Notes: generated by a model not told the origin, from the sequence alone. 64,000 nt of DNA from Cephalopachus bancanus (GCA_027257055.1 JAPVLO010000133.1:2914001-2978000), one strand, 5' to 3'; counted from the first letter of the stretch, positions 10,091-22,040 are shown. A program made the numbers and translations.

Positions 10091-12230
10091 TTTTTAATAC
10101 CTTAAATATGTAGGATTCATTTATAAATCTACTCAATGACAAAAGAAAGTATTTATTGATGGATTGGATCTGAAAATTAACAGGGAATATATCATAACTG
10201 GTCAAGTTATGTCTCTTCCATCGCTCTTTACTCCATTCTTCAGCTGCAGAAAAAGTGCAGCATATACAACAAATGAATGTGGCAGGAATGTTGAAATTTC
10301 TTGTGACTATCTCAATCAACTGCATGGGAATGCCACAACTTTGAAGTGTCCGCCGTCTCTACTTTGTACACTAGGACAGGATGAAATCAGCAGTGATGGA
10401 CAAGGCTCTACCAAGGAGAAAATGAAGTGACAAAACCTGGCAAGAAATATGTTTTGGAGACGATACAACCCAACAGCACATTTCTCCTGAGTTGCTTAGG
10501 ATAGAAAGGTCCAGAACTGGGACACTGTTATCTCCACCAACAGACAGGGAAAGTGATGCCTGAAAAGGTTAAGTTTCTTGGGCATGGTCAAACAGTCGCA
10601 AGAAAAGCCAGGGAGAGTACCTGCAAGCTTGCAGGCTGGGAGCTGTTCCTATTAAATTAGACGATGTTCATTCGTCACTGACAGCTTTGGGGGGAAATGG
10701 ATCAATAAGCACTTCCCTTTGGGTCACTTTCCTACTGTGTCGGATTTATATCTGCAAATGTTTAAAGAGTTCCCATTTACCTGGGGTTTTATGACTTTGT
10801 TATAATTGCCAAAGCTGAGAGAAAGCTGCCTTCCGTCTGGCTTCTCCTCCTGCGGGGAGCAGTCCAAAAACCATGTCATCTCTATCATAGAACAAAAATG
10901 CTTTGAAGGAAAACAAATGCTGCTTTTTTTCCCTTAAAAAGAAATTGTTGAATTGCCTGAAAAAGTCAGACAGTGACTTGCAAAAAAAAAAAAAAACCAC
11001 CTTTTTTTTAGGTTGTCCAGTTACTACTGGCAGGAGAGGATGGGTCACCAAATGGATTTTCTGAGCCCTCATCCAGGTCAGCATGAGAGACTGGAAGATT
11101 CCAGAGTCTCGTGACACCATAGTCCAGGAGTTTTTTCAGTTCAGACTTCTCATTTTCAAATTTGGGTTCTATACTCTCCTACTCTTGGTACAATGAAAAG
11201 CAAGCATTATGCATCACTTTTATATAAATAATTACTGAAGAGAATTATTATGAGGAGAGTTGGGGAATGATACTACCACTTTTTCTGTGGCTACTGTAGC
11301 ATTGGGTTTTTTAAGATGATATTTTTCATAAATAGACTTTCCCATTTTATATGGTATGTTAATTCATATTGAAGACCATATTCACCTATGCATACATAAA
11401 TTTGTATGTATGTATGTGTATAATAGCATATATATATATACTATTTCTTGTTAACAAACAGTGAGAATCAATAAGCTTTTGTTTGCCTTTTTCTTGTTTT
11501 TGTTTTTGTTTTTTTCTACCACAACATCCTTCAGCCCATGTCCAGTTTTCAAGTAAGGCACATACATATGAGAAGGTACAAAGATGAGGGAAAAAAAGAA
11601 AGAATAAAGCACAAGAAAATGAATGCTGTCTTGCAATTTATCAAGATAGGAATATTGACAATTCAATTTCACAGCAAAAAAGCAGTGAATGTGCTTATTC
11701 CATATTATAACTCTTTTCTTGTATGGTCTATTCCTTTTCTTTCCTGGGTATGCCCTAGTTTAAATGTGTATTCCATTTAAATGTGTACGTTGCTGAGAGC
11801 AAAATGGCATTTGTAATGTTGGGAAACGATGCAGGAAATTTTACTAAATCAAACAACATGGCCAGACCATTCTGAATTTGAACAAGTGAATTACAGAACA
11901 CATATTACTTAATCAACTCTTTTAGGAACTCTTTATATGGAAAGGGGCAGCTTTGCTTAACGTCTGCGTCATTTGCTTTGCATTTTTTAAAGGTGTGTTT
12001 TTTGAGTGAATTTAATATATTTTTTACAATTCTCTTTACATCATTCATTTATTTAAGGACATCTTCCCTTATATTGTATACAAAAGTATGTTCTGTCTAC
12101 TCTTGGCAAAATAATACATAATTTAGAATAAATGAGATAATACCAACAAGGCTCAGCCACACTGCTCAGAAACTGGAATCTTCAGAACAAATGAAAGAAT
12201 GCTGCAAAAAGGAGGAGGCAAGTGCCAATT
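10091..12230. other. Unassigned, AT-rich
   Basis: About 2.1 kb with no recognised element or gene. It holds A- and T-runs (10981-10996, 11001-11010), a TGTATG/TA-rich stretch (11404-11442) and a TTTTTG-type tract (11492-11517). Open frames up to 106 codons overlap these runs and have no domain. Confidence 0.4.
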
Positions 12231-12234
12231 AGCC

Positions 12235-12330
12235 ACCTGGTCTGGGCCAAGCACTCTGCTACATGCTTCACATGAAGACACAATCTCATTACAGTGTCAC
12301 AAAACTCCGTGAAGTCATTGTGATGTCTAG
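12235..12330 (-). mobile_element. Possible MIR SINE fragment
   Basis: 'GGGCCAAGCACTCTGCTACATG' and 'AATCTCATTACAGTGTCAC' resemble the 3' half of MIR in reverse. Short and decayed. Confidence 0.4.
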
Positions 12331-12719
12331 TATAGAAAAATAAATGGGTAGGAGGTAGAGGGACCTTGGGAAGAGATAGAAAGAATTTAAAAACTTGCCC
12401 ATACTGCTCCAAAATGAAAAACTCTTAGGTTGAAGCACAAACCTGTATGACTCCAGAACCCATGTATTAGAAAAAGCTATCTGAGCCAGTGGCTCATGCT
12501 TGTACTCTGCACATAGTACTTGACAGTATTTTGTCAAAGTATCTGACAGTGTTCTACACATAGTAGGTATGCCAGAATATTACTGAAGTTGAATTTTGAA
12601 TATATTACTAAAGGCTACAGAGTAATATGAAATTCAAGGAAAACCCAGAATTATTTTCTTACGTATTAAGAACAACTTATTTACTATTTTGCATTTTTCC
12701 TACCTAGTACTGATCTGGG
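12331..12719. other. Unassigned, with a possible old LINE/MIR scrap
   Basis: Two decayed 'ACACATAGTAGG'-like stretches (12510-12580) may be remains of L2 or MIR. No gene seen. Confidence 0.35.
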
Positions 12720-12990
12720 TACTGGGTATGTAATACTTGGGACCCACTGGGAAGGCAAAGGCTGGACGATTGCTGAAAGCCAGGACTTCAAGTTCAGCCT
12801 GACTGCATCTATAAACAAATTTTAAAAATAAAATTAATAGGGCATGGTGGTAGGTATGGTGGTGTGCACCCATGGCCCAGCTACTCAGGAGGGTAAGGTA
12901 GGAGGGTCATTTGAGCTTAGGAGTTTGAGGCTACAGTAAGCTACTATCACATCACTGCACTGTCTTGCAATGGAGCAAGATCCTGTCTCT
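12720..12990 (+). mobile_element. Old Alu (AluJ-like), diverged
   Basis: Recognisable from 'GGGACCCACTGGGAAGGC' in the left arm, 'AGGGCATGGTGG', 'CCCAGCTACTCAGGAGGGTA', 'GTTTGAGGCTACAG' and 'GAGCAAGATCCTGTCTCT' at the right-arm end. It lacks the ACAATAAATC linker and ACTCCAACTC end of the other copies, so it predates the lineage-specific type. There is no clean A-tail: the next L1 begins almost at once. Confidence 0.82.
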
Positions 12991-12997
12991 TTACCAA

Positions 12998-13297
12998 CAT
13001 ATGGACTTTGCAGCAACTTGGATGGATTTAGAGTTGATCATACTCAGTGATCTAGCACAGAAACAAAGAACAGAGTACCATATGTTCTCACTCATAAGCA
13101 GACCTTGAACAATTATAATACTATAAGAAAGAGATTGGCGGTAGTGGGAAATTGTCAGGGGAGTGGGGGTGAGATTGGCAGTTGAGGGAAACTGCTAGGG
13201 GAGGGAGGGGCACACCTCATCAACAAGGATACCTGCATAATCAATGCTTGTGCACCTAACCTTGAATTGTACCCGACATCTTTATAATAAAAAAAAC
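12998..13297 (+). mobile_element. L1 3' end, 5'-truncated
   Basis: Begins in the ORF2 C-terminal region ('GCAGCAACTTGGATGGA', 'CATATGTTCTCACTCATAAG') and runs into the 3' UTR with two G-rich units (about 13131 and 13171), 'CACACCTCATCAACAAGGAT', 'CTAACCTTGAATTGTACC' and an A-rich end. Same tail type as at 9895. It abuts the A-rich end of the old Alu, a usual L1 target. Confidence 0.92.
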
Positions 13298-13466
13298 ACT
13301 ACTTGGAACTAGAAAACAAGAGCATATTTTACAAGTTCTTCTCCGGTTTTGCTATCAATATTCTTTCCTCTTTTTTATAATTTTTATAAGTTAGGATAGG
13401 TGCATATGAAAACACCTTGAAAGTCATGGGACATAATGACTTGTTGCTGATGAAATGTTTATGCCA

Positions 13467-13789
13467 GCCGGGCATTGCGGCTCAAGACTGTAATCCCAGC
13501 ACTTTGGGAGGCTGAGGTGAGAGGATTGCCTAAGCCCAGGGGTTCAAGACCAGCCTGGACAACTTGGTGAGACCTTATCTCTACAATAAATCAAGAAAAA
13601 TTAGTTGGGCACCATGGCGCGTGTCTGTAGTTCCAGCTACCTGGAAGGCTGAGGCAGAAGGATCACCTGAGTCCAGCAGGTCGAGGCTGCAGTGGCCGTG
13701 AGCATGCCACTGCACCCAAGCCTGGATGACAGAGTGAGACTCCGACTCAAAAAAACAACAACAAAAAGAAAGAAAGAAAGAAAGAAAGA
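13467..13789 (+). mobile_element. Alu-type SINE, full length, with GAAA-rich tail
   Basis: Starts GCCGGGCATTGCGGCTCA; linker ACAATAAATCAAGAAAAA; ends ACTCCGACTC and a tail that has become (GAAA)n. Duplication AAATGYTTATGCCA at 13453-13466 and 13790-13803, one mismatch in 14. The B box is GGGGTTCAAGACCAGCC, the version without the full stem, which suggests an older copy. Confidence 0.95.
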
Positions 13790-13803
13790 AAATGCTTATG
13801 CCA

Positions 13804-14689
13804 TTCTTAAATGGGAACACATCCCCTCAGTGTGTCAACAAGTATTACATACCCAGTACCCAGATCAGTACCATGTTGGGATAATGTTAAACATGTGAAT
13901 GAATTGTTCTTAAGTTGGAAGAAAATAAGTCTGGGTTTCTCCTTGAATTTCATATTGGTCTGTAACCTTTACTAATATATTCAAAATTCTCTTTCCAACC
14001 GGTCATATTTTTGCACACCTACTATGTGCAAAGTACTGTCATAGTTGAGATGAGGCATATCTCAGGCCCGCAAGACAAATATAACTACTAAATTCGGCAC
14101 CTAAGCCTTTGCTATTTCTATCTACCTTTTATCTGCATGTTTGACAAATATTACAAAAGTGGAAAAAAACTGCTTCAGGACTTCAAACACATGAGAAACT
14201 CAATTTCTAATGTAATTTTGTTTACCAAAACAAAATTCTTCAGTGATGTCAGGGATCATATCCAGCCCTCTCTTTCTAGCATGTTTTACGTTATTTCAAA
14301 GAATTGCCAGGAACTGCCTCTAGATAAATATCCCAAGTAGAGTATAAGAAAAAGAAACGTTATTCCTCTCCCACTACCCTGAACTCTGCCCTATCATCCC
14401 TATCATGAGAAGCCCAGGCACAGATATGGGAAGAGAGATGACTTCTGGGAGGGCTCAGAATTCCAGGACCACACATTCTTTCTGAAGAGAAATATCCCTT
14501 CATCCTTCTGTGAGTATCTGTGTGCTTCAAACTCAGATCTTAAGCAACACCGGTAGAAGCTAGCACGCAAGGACCACTCCAAACTCCACTTCTCACTCCC
14601 TATCCAGGAGAGGGGGCCCCCAGATACAAATCTCACTTCTGGCATCACTGAACTGTGCCCCTGAGACCTCGGTGCTCCAATCACAGCCA
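13804..14689. other. Unassigned, with an old LINE scrap
   Basis: 'CACCTACTATGTGCAAAGTAC' at about 14015 suggests antisense L2 or MIR. Otherwise no named element. The 104-codon reverse frame at 14403-14717 has no recognisable domain. Confidence 0.35.
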
Positions 14690-15040
14690 CCTTCACAAGC
14701 ACCATGTCCTCTTTCATCTAAGGCCTTCACACATGCTCTTCCCTCTACTGGTGAGCTTCTCCTCACTCTGATCAATCAATTCCTATGTACCCTTCAGGTC
14801 CCCACCTACAGACAACCCTTCCTCTGAGCCCCAAGTCCGGGTGAGGTGGCTCTCTGTGCCCCAATCCTTCCCCTGTGACAGCAGTGTCACACTCCACTCT
14901 TGATCACTGATGCATCATTGCTCTACACACTCAACGAGGACGAACACTATCTTCTTCACTGTTGTATCCCTGGTGCCTTATTAGGCCTGGCACACACTAA
15001 GTGCTCAGTACTTATTTGTAGATTGACTGAATGAATCAAT
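14690..15040 (+). mobile_element. L2 LINE 3' end
   Basis: Sense L2 pattern: 'CTTCAGGTCCCCACCTACAG', 'CCTTCCTCTGAGCC', a decayed 'cacagca', then 'TGTATCCCTGGTGCC', 'GGCCTGGCACACACTAAGTG', 'CTCAGTACTTATTTGTAG' and a GAATGAATC end. Typical order for the L2 3' end. Confidence 0.8.
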
Positions 15041-17033
15041 CCATTTGTGTTTATTTATAATTTATGCATGCTTTCTTACATATCCAATGATGAATCCTAT
15101 TGAATTCAACACTCAAGGACAAAGAAACAAAAGCCCCTCAGGTGGCCAGACCAGGAATCAAGAAGGGAAAATGTCTGCCCTGTTTCTTTCTATCTGCCTT
15201 CCTCACCCTGGGCATTGAATTTCTCCACAGTTATTCACGGCTTTGTTGTTGATGAAGAGCTTTCTACACCTATTTGAATGGTAATAAATAACAAGAGATT
15301 CATTTTCTTTCTCTCCCTCCCACTTCTCACTACAGTTCTGAAACTCAAAAGAATCCAGAATTCTTCCTCCTCTTGGCAACTGGACAAGTATGTAATAAGG
15401 GCAGGGATTACTTGGATAAAGCCATCCCCCCATTTTAGTGTTGCCTTGGGCAAGCATGTTCCTCAAGGACAAAACCGTTACTTTTTATTGATCAACTTAA
15501 TGAAAATCTCAGCAGGATCAAGACACCTCTGAGCTCCAGATAATATCAGAAGAATTTCAAATGGCATTTCATACCAAACAATTTAATTCCTAGTCAGCAA
15601 AAACAGTACTAAATAGTCCTTGGGGTTTCACAGTGATGCTCTTTGATCTGTATGCTTTGTTACTTCACAGTGGACAACTGAACAAATATTCTAGATTAAC
15701 TGATTGGCTTATTGATTGATTATTCTAATGCCTTGAAGTCCAAGAGAACAGTCAGTGACATGGAATGTTCAGGAATTAATAAGCAAATCCCAAGACAATA
15801 GAGCATGAGACATACGCAGAGAGGATAGGAAAGAGTTATGATAGATGATCCAAAAGGCGTGTAATGGTAAAAGAGGGAAAGACAGGGAGGTTACTAGTGA
15901 AGAGAAGGAAGGCATATCTTAAGACAGTCTTGACAACTGGTGGTATCTGAGCAGCTCCTTGAAGATGCCCAAGACTTATGCAAGCAGAACTTGAATAACA
16001 GCGTATGATGTTACAGATCAGTCTACAATAAAATCAAAGGTTTGGTGGCAGGAAAATGTCTGACTAAGGCAGAATGTAGTCCACGCGCACCAGCCTTCTG
16101 TGCACAAGTATGTCAGTGGCTGCAGGGCATGGAGTCGAAAAAAGGGAAGGGGAGGTTCAGGGAGAGGTAAGATGATTATCAAGTAGTCCATGGGCCATAT
16201 AGAAGAAGAATTTGTGTTTTATTCAATTTTCTGTGGCTAAGAGGGCTGATGTGATAGGATTCATGCTCCACCTGTGAGTTTACTGATGTCATCAAAGTGT
16301 TCAGAGCCTCACTTCTATCAACTATCCAATTAGGAGGACGATGACACCTGCAGTAAACATGTTTCTCAAAAACTATTCCAAATGTTGATTCAGTCTTATT
16401 TCAAGCACTTCAGAACACCAAAGTAAAAAGTAATCTGGAGTTCATGGGTTGTGTTATTTCTACATTCTTGGGGTGGGGGAAGCTCATTTTTAGAGTGATA
16501 TATACATTCCTCTTCTTCTCTGTGATAATCAGCTAAAATTAATGCATACCCATAAAAGTTTTTCTTGATTCCAATGACTGTGAAGCATTTTTATAAACAA
16601 TGTGTGAATAAGTCCCTTTAACCAACTGCTCAAGCATCCACACTTTAGCTTTGAAATGTAGTCACTCTCCAGGATTCCAAGGCAGGAAATAAAATAATGG
16701 GCTTCAGAGCAGCAGAGAGCATCACGGGCCATGATCTACCACTCAATAAATACTAATGATGATGATGGACAACATCCCACAGGTGGGTGGGAGTTCTGTG
16801 AAACCATCCCCTTATTTATCCCACCTCCCCCTAGACACACATCTGCCCAGAAATGCATACTCTTTGTCTCCCTTCAAACCAGCCCCCATGGGAAACATTT
16901 TCTACCTAGCTAGATTAGAAATTCCTTGAAAAGGTCACTTTAGCTGGAAAGCATTTTTGTAAGCTACAAACCATCTCAACCTCCCTCTTTCTCTCTCATT
17001 CCCAATCTCACTGTCTCCTGCATGCATGTACAC
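15041..17033. other. Unassigned sequence
   Basis: About 2 kb without a recognised young repeat. A weak sense MIR may lie at 16230-16380 ('GTTCAGAGCCTCACTTCTATC'). No gene seen; open frames up to 89 codons look random. Confidence 0.4.
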
Positions 17034-17260
17034 TTACAAACACACATCCACACAGTATCTCTTTCTGCAATGCTCTGTTTATTCTAATATTCTCTGGAAA
17101 GGGAGAAAGGCACTAATGTACAGCTGCTTCTGAGTGGGACAGAGGACATATGGGCCATATGAATTAAACTGACCAGAAAACATTTGGAAAATAAGACCGT
17201 GAAGTAAACTTCCTTTAGCATGTATCATCTTTGTTAAGTCATCTCAACTGAACCGCTGAC
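17034..17260. repeat. Inverted repeat, left arm (about 227 bp)
   Basis: From TTACAAACACACATCC to GAACCGCTGAC this segment is the reverse complement of 17884-18109. I count about 8 substitutions and two short indels over some 225 aligned positions, about 96% identity. It is not Alu, L1, MIR or any family I recognise. It includes the near-palindrome CATATGGGCCATATG at about 17149-17163. The arms are separated by about 620 bp. Confidence 0.93.
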
Positions 17261-17820
17261 TTGTAGCAAGAGGAGGTGAGGAGAGGGCTAGGAGGTGGCG
17301 GAGGGGTAGACATCTACCTGGTGAAAAAGAAAAGTGCACAATTAAAATCTTGGACATGTGGTCTCGCAGTGTCCTGTCTGAACCAGAGGTAGATCCAAGA
17401 CTTATATTATCTTACAAGATGAGAGTCTAAAACACCCAAGAGATGGTGGGAACTGCCTATCTGAGACGTAGACCCTATAGCCTTCATGAGTTCATAGCCA
17501 TGATGTAAGTAATACATGGGAGAAATGAAGTTTTCTCTACCAACCTGTGGAAGTATCAAGGAGTGGATGTTTGTTTGTTTGTTTGTTTGTTTTAACCATT
17601 TTCTAATGCATTGGGCCAAGCCTAATGCTTGTCTACAGTAGTAGGAAAGCATGAGACTGAATCCTAAGTCTGCTGTTTACTCTTCAACATTTTAAGGATA
17701 TTACTTGACCACTCTCAAGTCATCCTTAGAAATGAGGAAATAAATTTTAAAAACAAATGATAAAACAAATAACTTGTAGGTTTTCTTCATATTAAAGGCT
17801 TAATAAATGTTAGAGAGGAA
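17261..17820. other. Spacer of the inverted repeat, with (GTTT)n
   Basis: Loop sequence between the two arms. It holds a GTTT microsatellite (17569-17593) and a possible sense MIR remnant at about 17630-17815. No gene seen. Confidence 0.5.
17569..17593. repeat. (GTTT)n microsatellite
   Basis: About six perfect GTTT units. It does not follow a recognisable SINE tail. Confidence 0.95.
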
Positions 17821-17886
17821 GCAACACATGCTTTTTGTCTAGTAGTATAAGAAACACAAGGGATTGAGAGCAGGCAAGGTGTGGTC
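17821..17886. repeat. Direct repeat, copy A (66 bp)
   Basis: Shares 'TATAAGAAACACAAGGGATT' and flanking bases with 18122-18187, about 10 mismatches in 66 (about 85%). It sits directly left of the right arm of the inverted repeat, so the arm lies between the two direct copies much as an insertion lies between target duplications. Confidence 0.9.
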
Positions 17887-18109
17887 AGTGGTTCAGTTGA
17901 GATGACAACACAGATGACACATGCTAAAGGAAGTTTACTTTACGGTCTTATTTTCCAAATGTTTTCTGGTCAGTTTAATTCATATGGCCCATATGTCCTC
18001 TGTCCCACTCAGAAGCAGCTGTACATTAATGCCTCTTCTTCCTTTCCAGAGAACATCAGAATAAACAGAGCATTGCAGAAAGAGATACTGTGTGGATGTG
18101 TGTTTGTAA
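17884..18109. repeat. Inverted repeat, right arm (about 226 bp)
   Basis: Reverse complement of 17034-17260, about 96% identical. Bounded on the left by direct repeat A and, after 12 bases, on the right by direct repeat B. The position suggests that this arm is the inserted, derived copy. The frame at 17881-18168 across it has no domain. Confidence 0.93.
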
Positions 18110-18121
18110 TTATGAAAATAA

Positions 18122-18187
18122 GCAATGCATGCCTTTCATCTAGTACTATAAGAAACACAAGGGATTGAGAGCAGATAACGTGTGGTA
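18122..18187. repeat. Direct repeat, copy B (66 bp)
   Basis: Second copy of the 17821-17886 sequence, same orientation. The following bases begin the MLT1-type LTR. Confidence 0.9.
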
Positions 18188-18598
18188 AGTTAAGAATTGA
18201 ATTTGTCCCCCCAAAATTCATATGTTGAAGTTCTAATATCAGTGGCTAAGAGTGTGACTTTATTTGGAAATAGAGCCTTTGCAAAAGTAATTGATTAAGA
18301 TGAGTTCATTAGAGTGGACTATAATCTATCATGTCCTGTGTCTTTATACAAAAAGGAAATTTGGACACAGAGAAATGCATGGAGAGAAGACAATGTGAGA
18401 GATAAGGGGGAAGGCCACCTGAAAGCCAAGAGAGAGGCCTGGAACAGACCTTTCCCTCGCTATCCTGAGAAGAAACCAGCCCTGCTGACATCTTGATTTC
18501 AGACCACTGGCCCCCAGAACTGTGAGACAATACATTTCTGTTGTTTAAGCCCCCAAGTCTGTGATACTATTTTATGGCAATCCTAGAAAACTAACCCA
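18188..18598 (+). mobile_element. MLT1-type solo LTR (ERVL-MaLR)
   Basis: Clear MaLR LTR order: 'CCCCAAAATTCATATGTTGA', 'GACTTTATTTGGAAATAGAG', 'AGGAAATTTGGACACAGAG', 'CTGCTGACATCTTGATTTCA', 'CCCCCAGAACTGTGAGAC', 'TTTCTGTTGTTTAAGCCCCC', ending CTAGAAAACTAACCC. MLT1A/B-like. No internal retroviral region adjoins it. The sense and antisense frames here are not genes. Confidence 0.8.
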
Positions 18599-19974
18599 CA
18601 ACCCATAGGATGTAGGTGGTTCTCTGTAAAAGCCTCTGTAGGTAGCTCAGAGGGAAATCAAGGGGTTCAAATGCTCTTCCCTATCTCTTTCATTCTCTCT
18701 CCTACCACACTTCCAAATGTCCCTTGATCCCCCAAACCATAATGAAATGCTTGTAGCTGCCTAGATATTTACTGTCTCATACCTTAAACCCTTGGGGCCA
18801 GAAGTGTTTTAAAATTCAGAATTACTCAGATTTTAGAAAGACATGACAGTGCATGTAGCATCTATTAAGTAAAATCCCAGCAGGGTACAATGGTACACAC
18901 TGTCATCAACACATTAATATTTCTGCAACCAAATATGTAAATATTAACACTAACAGTGATAAATAGAAACTGCATGTTGCCTCACATCACTTAAGGTCAA
19001 TTTTGTTGCTATATGAGTTGAAAAAACTCCTCAGGTTTTAAAGATTTGGAGAATTTAGAATAGCAGGTAAAGAACTGAGGAAGAATAGATCATCGTATTC
19101 CTCCATATCCTTGTATATTCTGTCTCCTCTCCCTAAAATGCTCCTTTCATGTCCTTATGCACCTGTAAAATTCTTATGCCATGTCCATGACCTGTTCAAA
19201 GAGCACTAATCCCAAGAAATCTTTCCTCATCACTTAGGTAGCTGGGCACTTTTCCCTCCTGCTTCCATGATGTCTTCTACATATATATCTTTATTTTAGC
19301 AATTTTCATACTAACTGTGCACACACCCAAAAAAGAACACCTTTTTCCAGGTCCTTAGGGAGAATAAGAGTCAATACCATACAACCTTATCTTAATGTAA
19401 CACTAAGGACTACTTACTAGTAAAATATCAAAAGTGCTGGAAGTTTCTAACATTTAGTACCTATAAATGAAAATTAGTGTTTCTACAAGTATAGTTAGAA
19501 TTCTAATTTTGTTTTCTGCTAAGAAGACTGGCTCATGCAATGCTGGACAACATAGAAAAGCTCCTTCTCTACACATATGCAAACAGATAGAATCTTCCAT
19601 TTGGGGGGATACACTCTATTATCGGCATATTATCTGTACTATAAATTAGATATAGTTTGCATTTGTCAGTGTGATAAGAAATACTATTAATTTAACTTTA
19701 TTGTCATCAATTTATTTTATTGTCATCAGTAAACCTTACAGTGTGAATACGTATTTGTTTCTAAATAATTTTAGCCTACAGTTCTTGAATTACTAGACTA
19801 GGCATTATGATTCAAATATGAACTACTAATCTTAAAGTAAATTGATTGTAATCACACTCTAAAAATTTCCCCTGATGAAGGGGGAATGGGTGAAATTATG
19901 AAGGCACAGAGATTTATCCCCTCCTAAGTTGACTGTGTTCTAAAGTTTGAGAGCCACTACCTTAAGGTAAGTTA
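18599..19974. other. Unassigned, with a possible L2 scrap
   Basis: At about 19095-19320 a sense L2-like stretch is likely ('AATCTTTCCTCATCACTTAGG' and 'CTTTATTTTAGCAATTTTCA'). Near 19935 'AAGTTTGAGAGCCACTAC' resembles the end of a MER5-type hAT element. No gene seen. Confidence 0.4.
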
Positions 19975-20060
19975 TCATACCATTATAGTACACATAGTCT
20001 CACTGTGTACCATGTAGTGGATATTTAATAAATGTCTGTCAACTGATTGAATGAATGAAT
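19975..20060 (+). mobile_element. L2 or MIR 3' tail
   Basis: 'GTACCATGTAGTGGATATTT', 'AATAAATGTCTG' and 'GATTGAATGAATGAATG' match the shared L2/MIR 3' end. Confidence 0.55.
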
Positions 20061-21854
20061 GCTTTAAAATTCAAAAAGAAGTACAAAAATGTAAGGGATT
20101 TAGTTCACAATCCCCTTTAGCCATTGTAATGATAGCATGGGGTTAAGAATATTATATGATTCTTTGTGCTTCTTCAAATACAGGCAAAATTGCAGTGCTC
20201 TCTTGGCGTCCCTTTAATGCTGTATTTGGAGAGGAGCCACAACAATCCCTCTGGTTCCTTCCTGTCAGCTCCTTCAGAAGAGCCAACTCATTTGGACACT
20301 CGGGGGGCTAGTTTGGCAGCTGTCAAGCCCAGGATTATGCATCTTGAGCCCTGGCATCTGCAGCTATAGTGAGAATCATCTCTAACATCTGCCCTGGCTA
20401 AGCTCCAAGAGCCAGAGTTGCCGGGCCGGGGTCATGCATTCCTGGGCTGTCAGAACCTCCTGGTGGCTACTTTCTTTCAGTCAACCTTGATAAAAGGAAA
20501 TATGCCTTCATTTCAGTCCCCTGGACCATGTCTTATTGATGCTGCCCACACCAGCACTAAAATTGTGCCAGAATCTTCAGTAGGGTCTACAAACCTGCTG
20601 CATGGAAGAGGATTTAAAGCTAAGAATCTAATTCAGCACCAGAATAGAAATAACTTCTTATTGGCTGCATTATATTGGTGCCAACAAAGTAGCCCATGGT
20701 GGTATATGGCCCACAAGTTCTCTGGGGTCAGGGGCTTGGGGTAGAAGCAGAAAGGTCTTCCTGAAAGCCTTTGGGCACAATGTGCAGCTTCCCCTTTTGT
20801 CCTTCTTCCAGGTTGCTCATCTCCACTCCTTCTAGAGTAAAGGAGACATCTCAAGGTGTCTAGTTGAATGAGTGGCCAGTCTATACTGTGCATAGTAGCC
20901 GCACACCAGAGAGAAGGGGCAGGGTGCCAGGCATCATTGGAGCCAAGGCCACTCACAGAAGAAATCTGAAATCAAAGACCAGGACAATATTCATAGACAG
21001 AACAGGTTCCACAGGAAGGAAATGCAAAGTTGGCATTGATGACCTCTGTCACAAGAGTTGTCACCTCAACAGAAAAGAAAAGAAAAGAGTTGTCACTCTT
21101 CAGGAATGAATCCAGGAAGTCCCCAACACAAATCCTAGAAATTACGGCAAAGGTTCACAAATAAAGTATTGACAATGCCTGATACTGCTTGCTATCACTA
21201 AGGGTTAGAATACCCATTCTTTATTTCTACACAAAATGTAGTATTTCTTTAGAAGACCGCTCTATAATTGTAATTCAAGTCATATCCTTTTTGGATTCCA
21301 GTTTAAGCCAAGCTCCATTGTTCTACTTAAAAGTTTGTTTGCAAAATTGAGAACATCTACTCTGACCTCTCCTTTATTGATCCAAGGTCAGAGAGGCAAA
21401 GAAGATCAGACCAGTACTAGCATACCACAGGTATTTATTTCCCAAGAGCCCATGACAAAATAAATGGAACCTTCTAACGAAAGGGTTCAGAAGTTCAAAC
21501 TTAAATGAATTGGAGTCAAAAAGCAAGTGTCTGTTGAGAACGACTACACCCTCGGCAAGGAGTAGCAAATACCTTAAATGTGCACTATTCCCTTACTTTG
21601 ATTCTATACCAGAATATTTAAAATAAATATTAATGGTGGGTATATATAAATACATACATAGTGTGAACATATGCATATAATTATTTTTAAAGTTACACAT
21701 CCTTATCAGTTTACATTGATATAATTCTCTGAAAAAGGAACAGGTTTTTCATGCTTTTCTTCCCATATTCCTCATCCTATCTAAAGTCAAAATGTTCATT
21801 TCTTCAGTCACCAAACTTCAAAAAACTTCAAAACATTGTACCTTCCTCTGTAGT
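20061..21854. other. Unassigned block with a GC-richer segment
   Basis: No named repeat over about 1.8 kb. Bases 20190-20450 are visibly richer in G and C and contain GTTGCCGGGCCGGGGTCATGC and CACTCGGGGGGCTAG. Open frames up to 108 codons show no domain and no clear exon borders. Candidate unique or constrained sequence. Confidence 0.4.
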
Positions 21855-22040
21855 CCTAGATTCAAATCTAAATTCGGGGTACAGACAACTGCCTCAGCCT
21901 TCCCGAGCCTCAATTTTGTTATCTGTGAGATGAAGATAACAATAGTTACATCAAAATTAGTTGTGAAAATTATATGAAATGATGCTTGTGAAAGTATTTC
22001 ACTCAATATTTGTGTACAACAATAAACATTATTTATTACT
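21855..22040 (+). mobile_element. MIR SINE
   Basis: Sense MIR: 'CTAGATTCAAATCTAAATTC', 'GCCTCAATTTTGTTATCTGT', 'GAGATGAAGATAACAATAGT', then 'TATATGAAATGATGCTTGTG' and a decayed tail. Confidence 0.65.

Noticed and set aside
13760..13789. Independent GAAA satellite
   Set aside because: It is the A-tail of the Alu at 13467-13789.
17034..18109. A DNA transposon with long terminal inverted repeats
   Set aside because: There is no transposase in the 620-bp centre, no short target duplication outside both arms, and the direct repeat borders only one arm. Local inverted duplication fits better.
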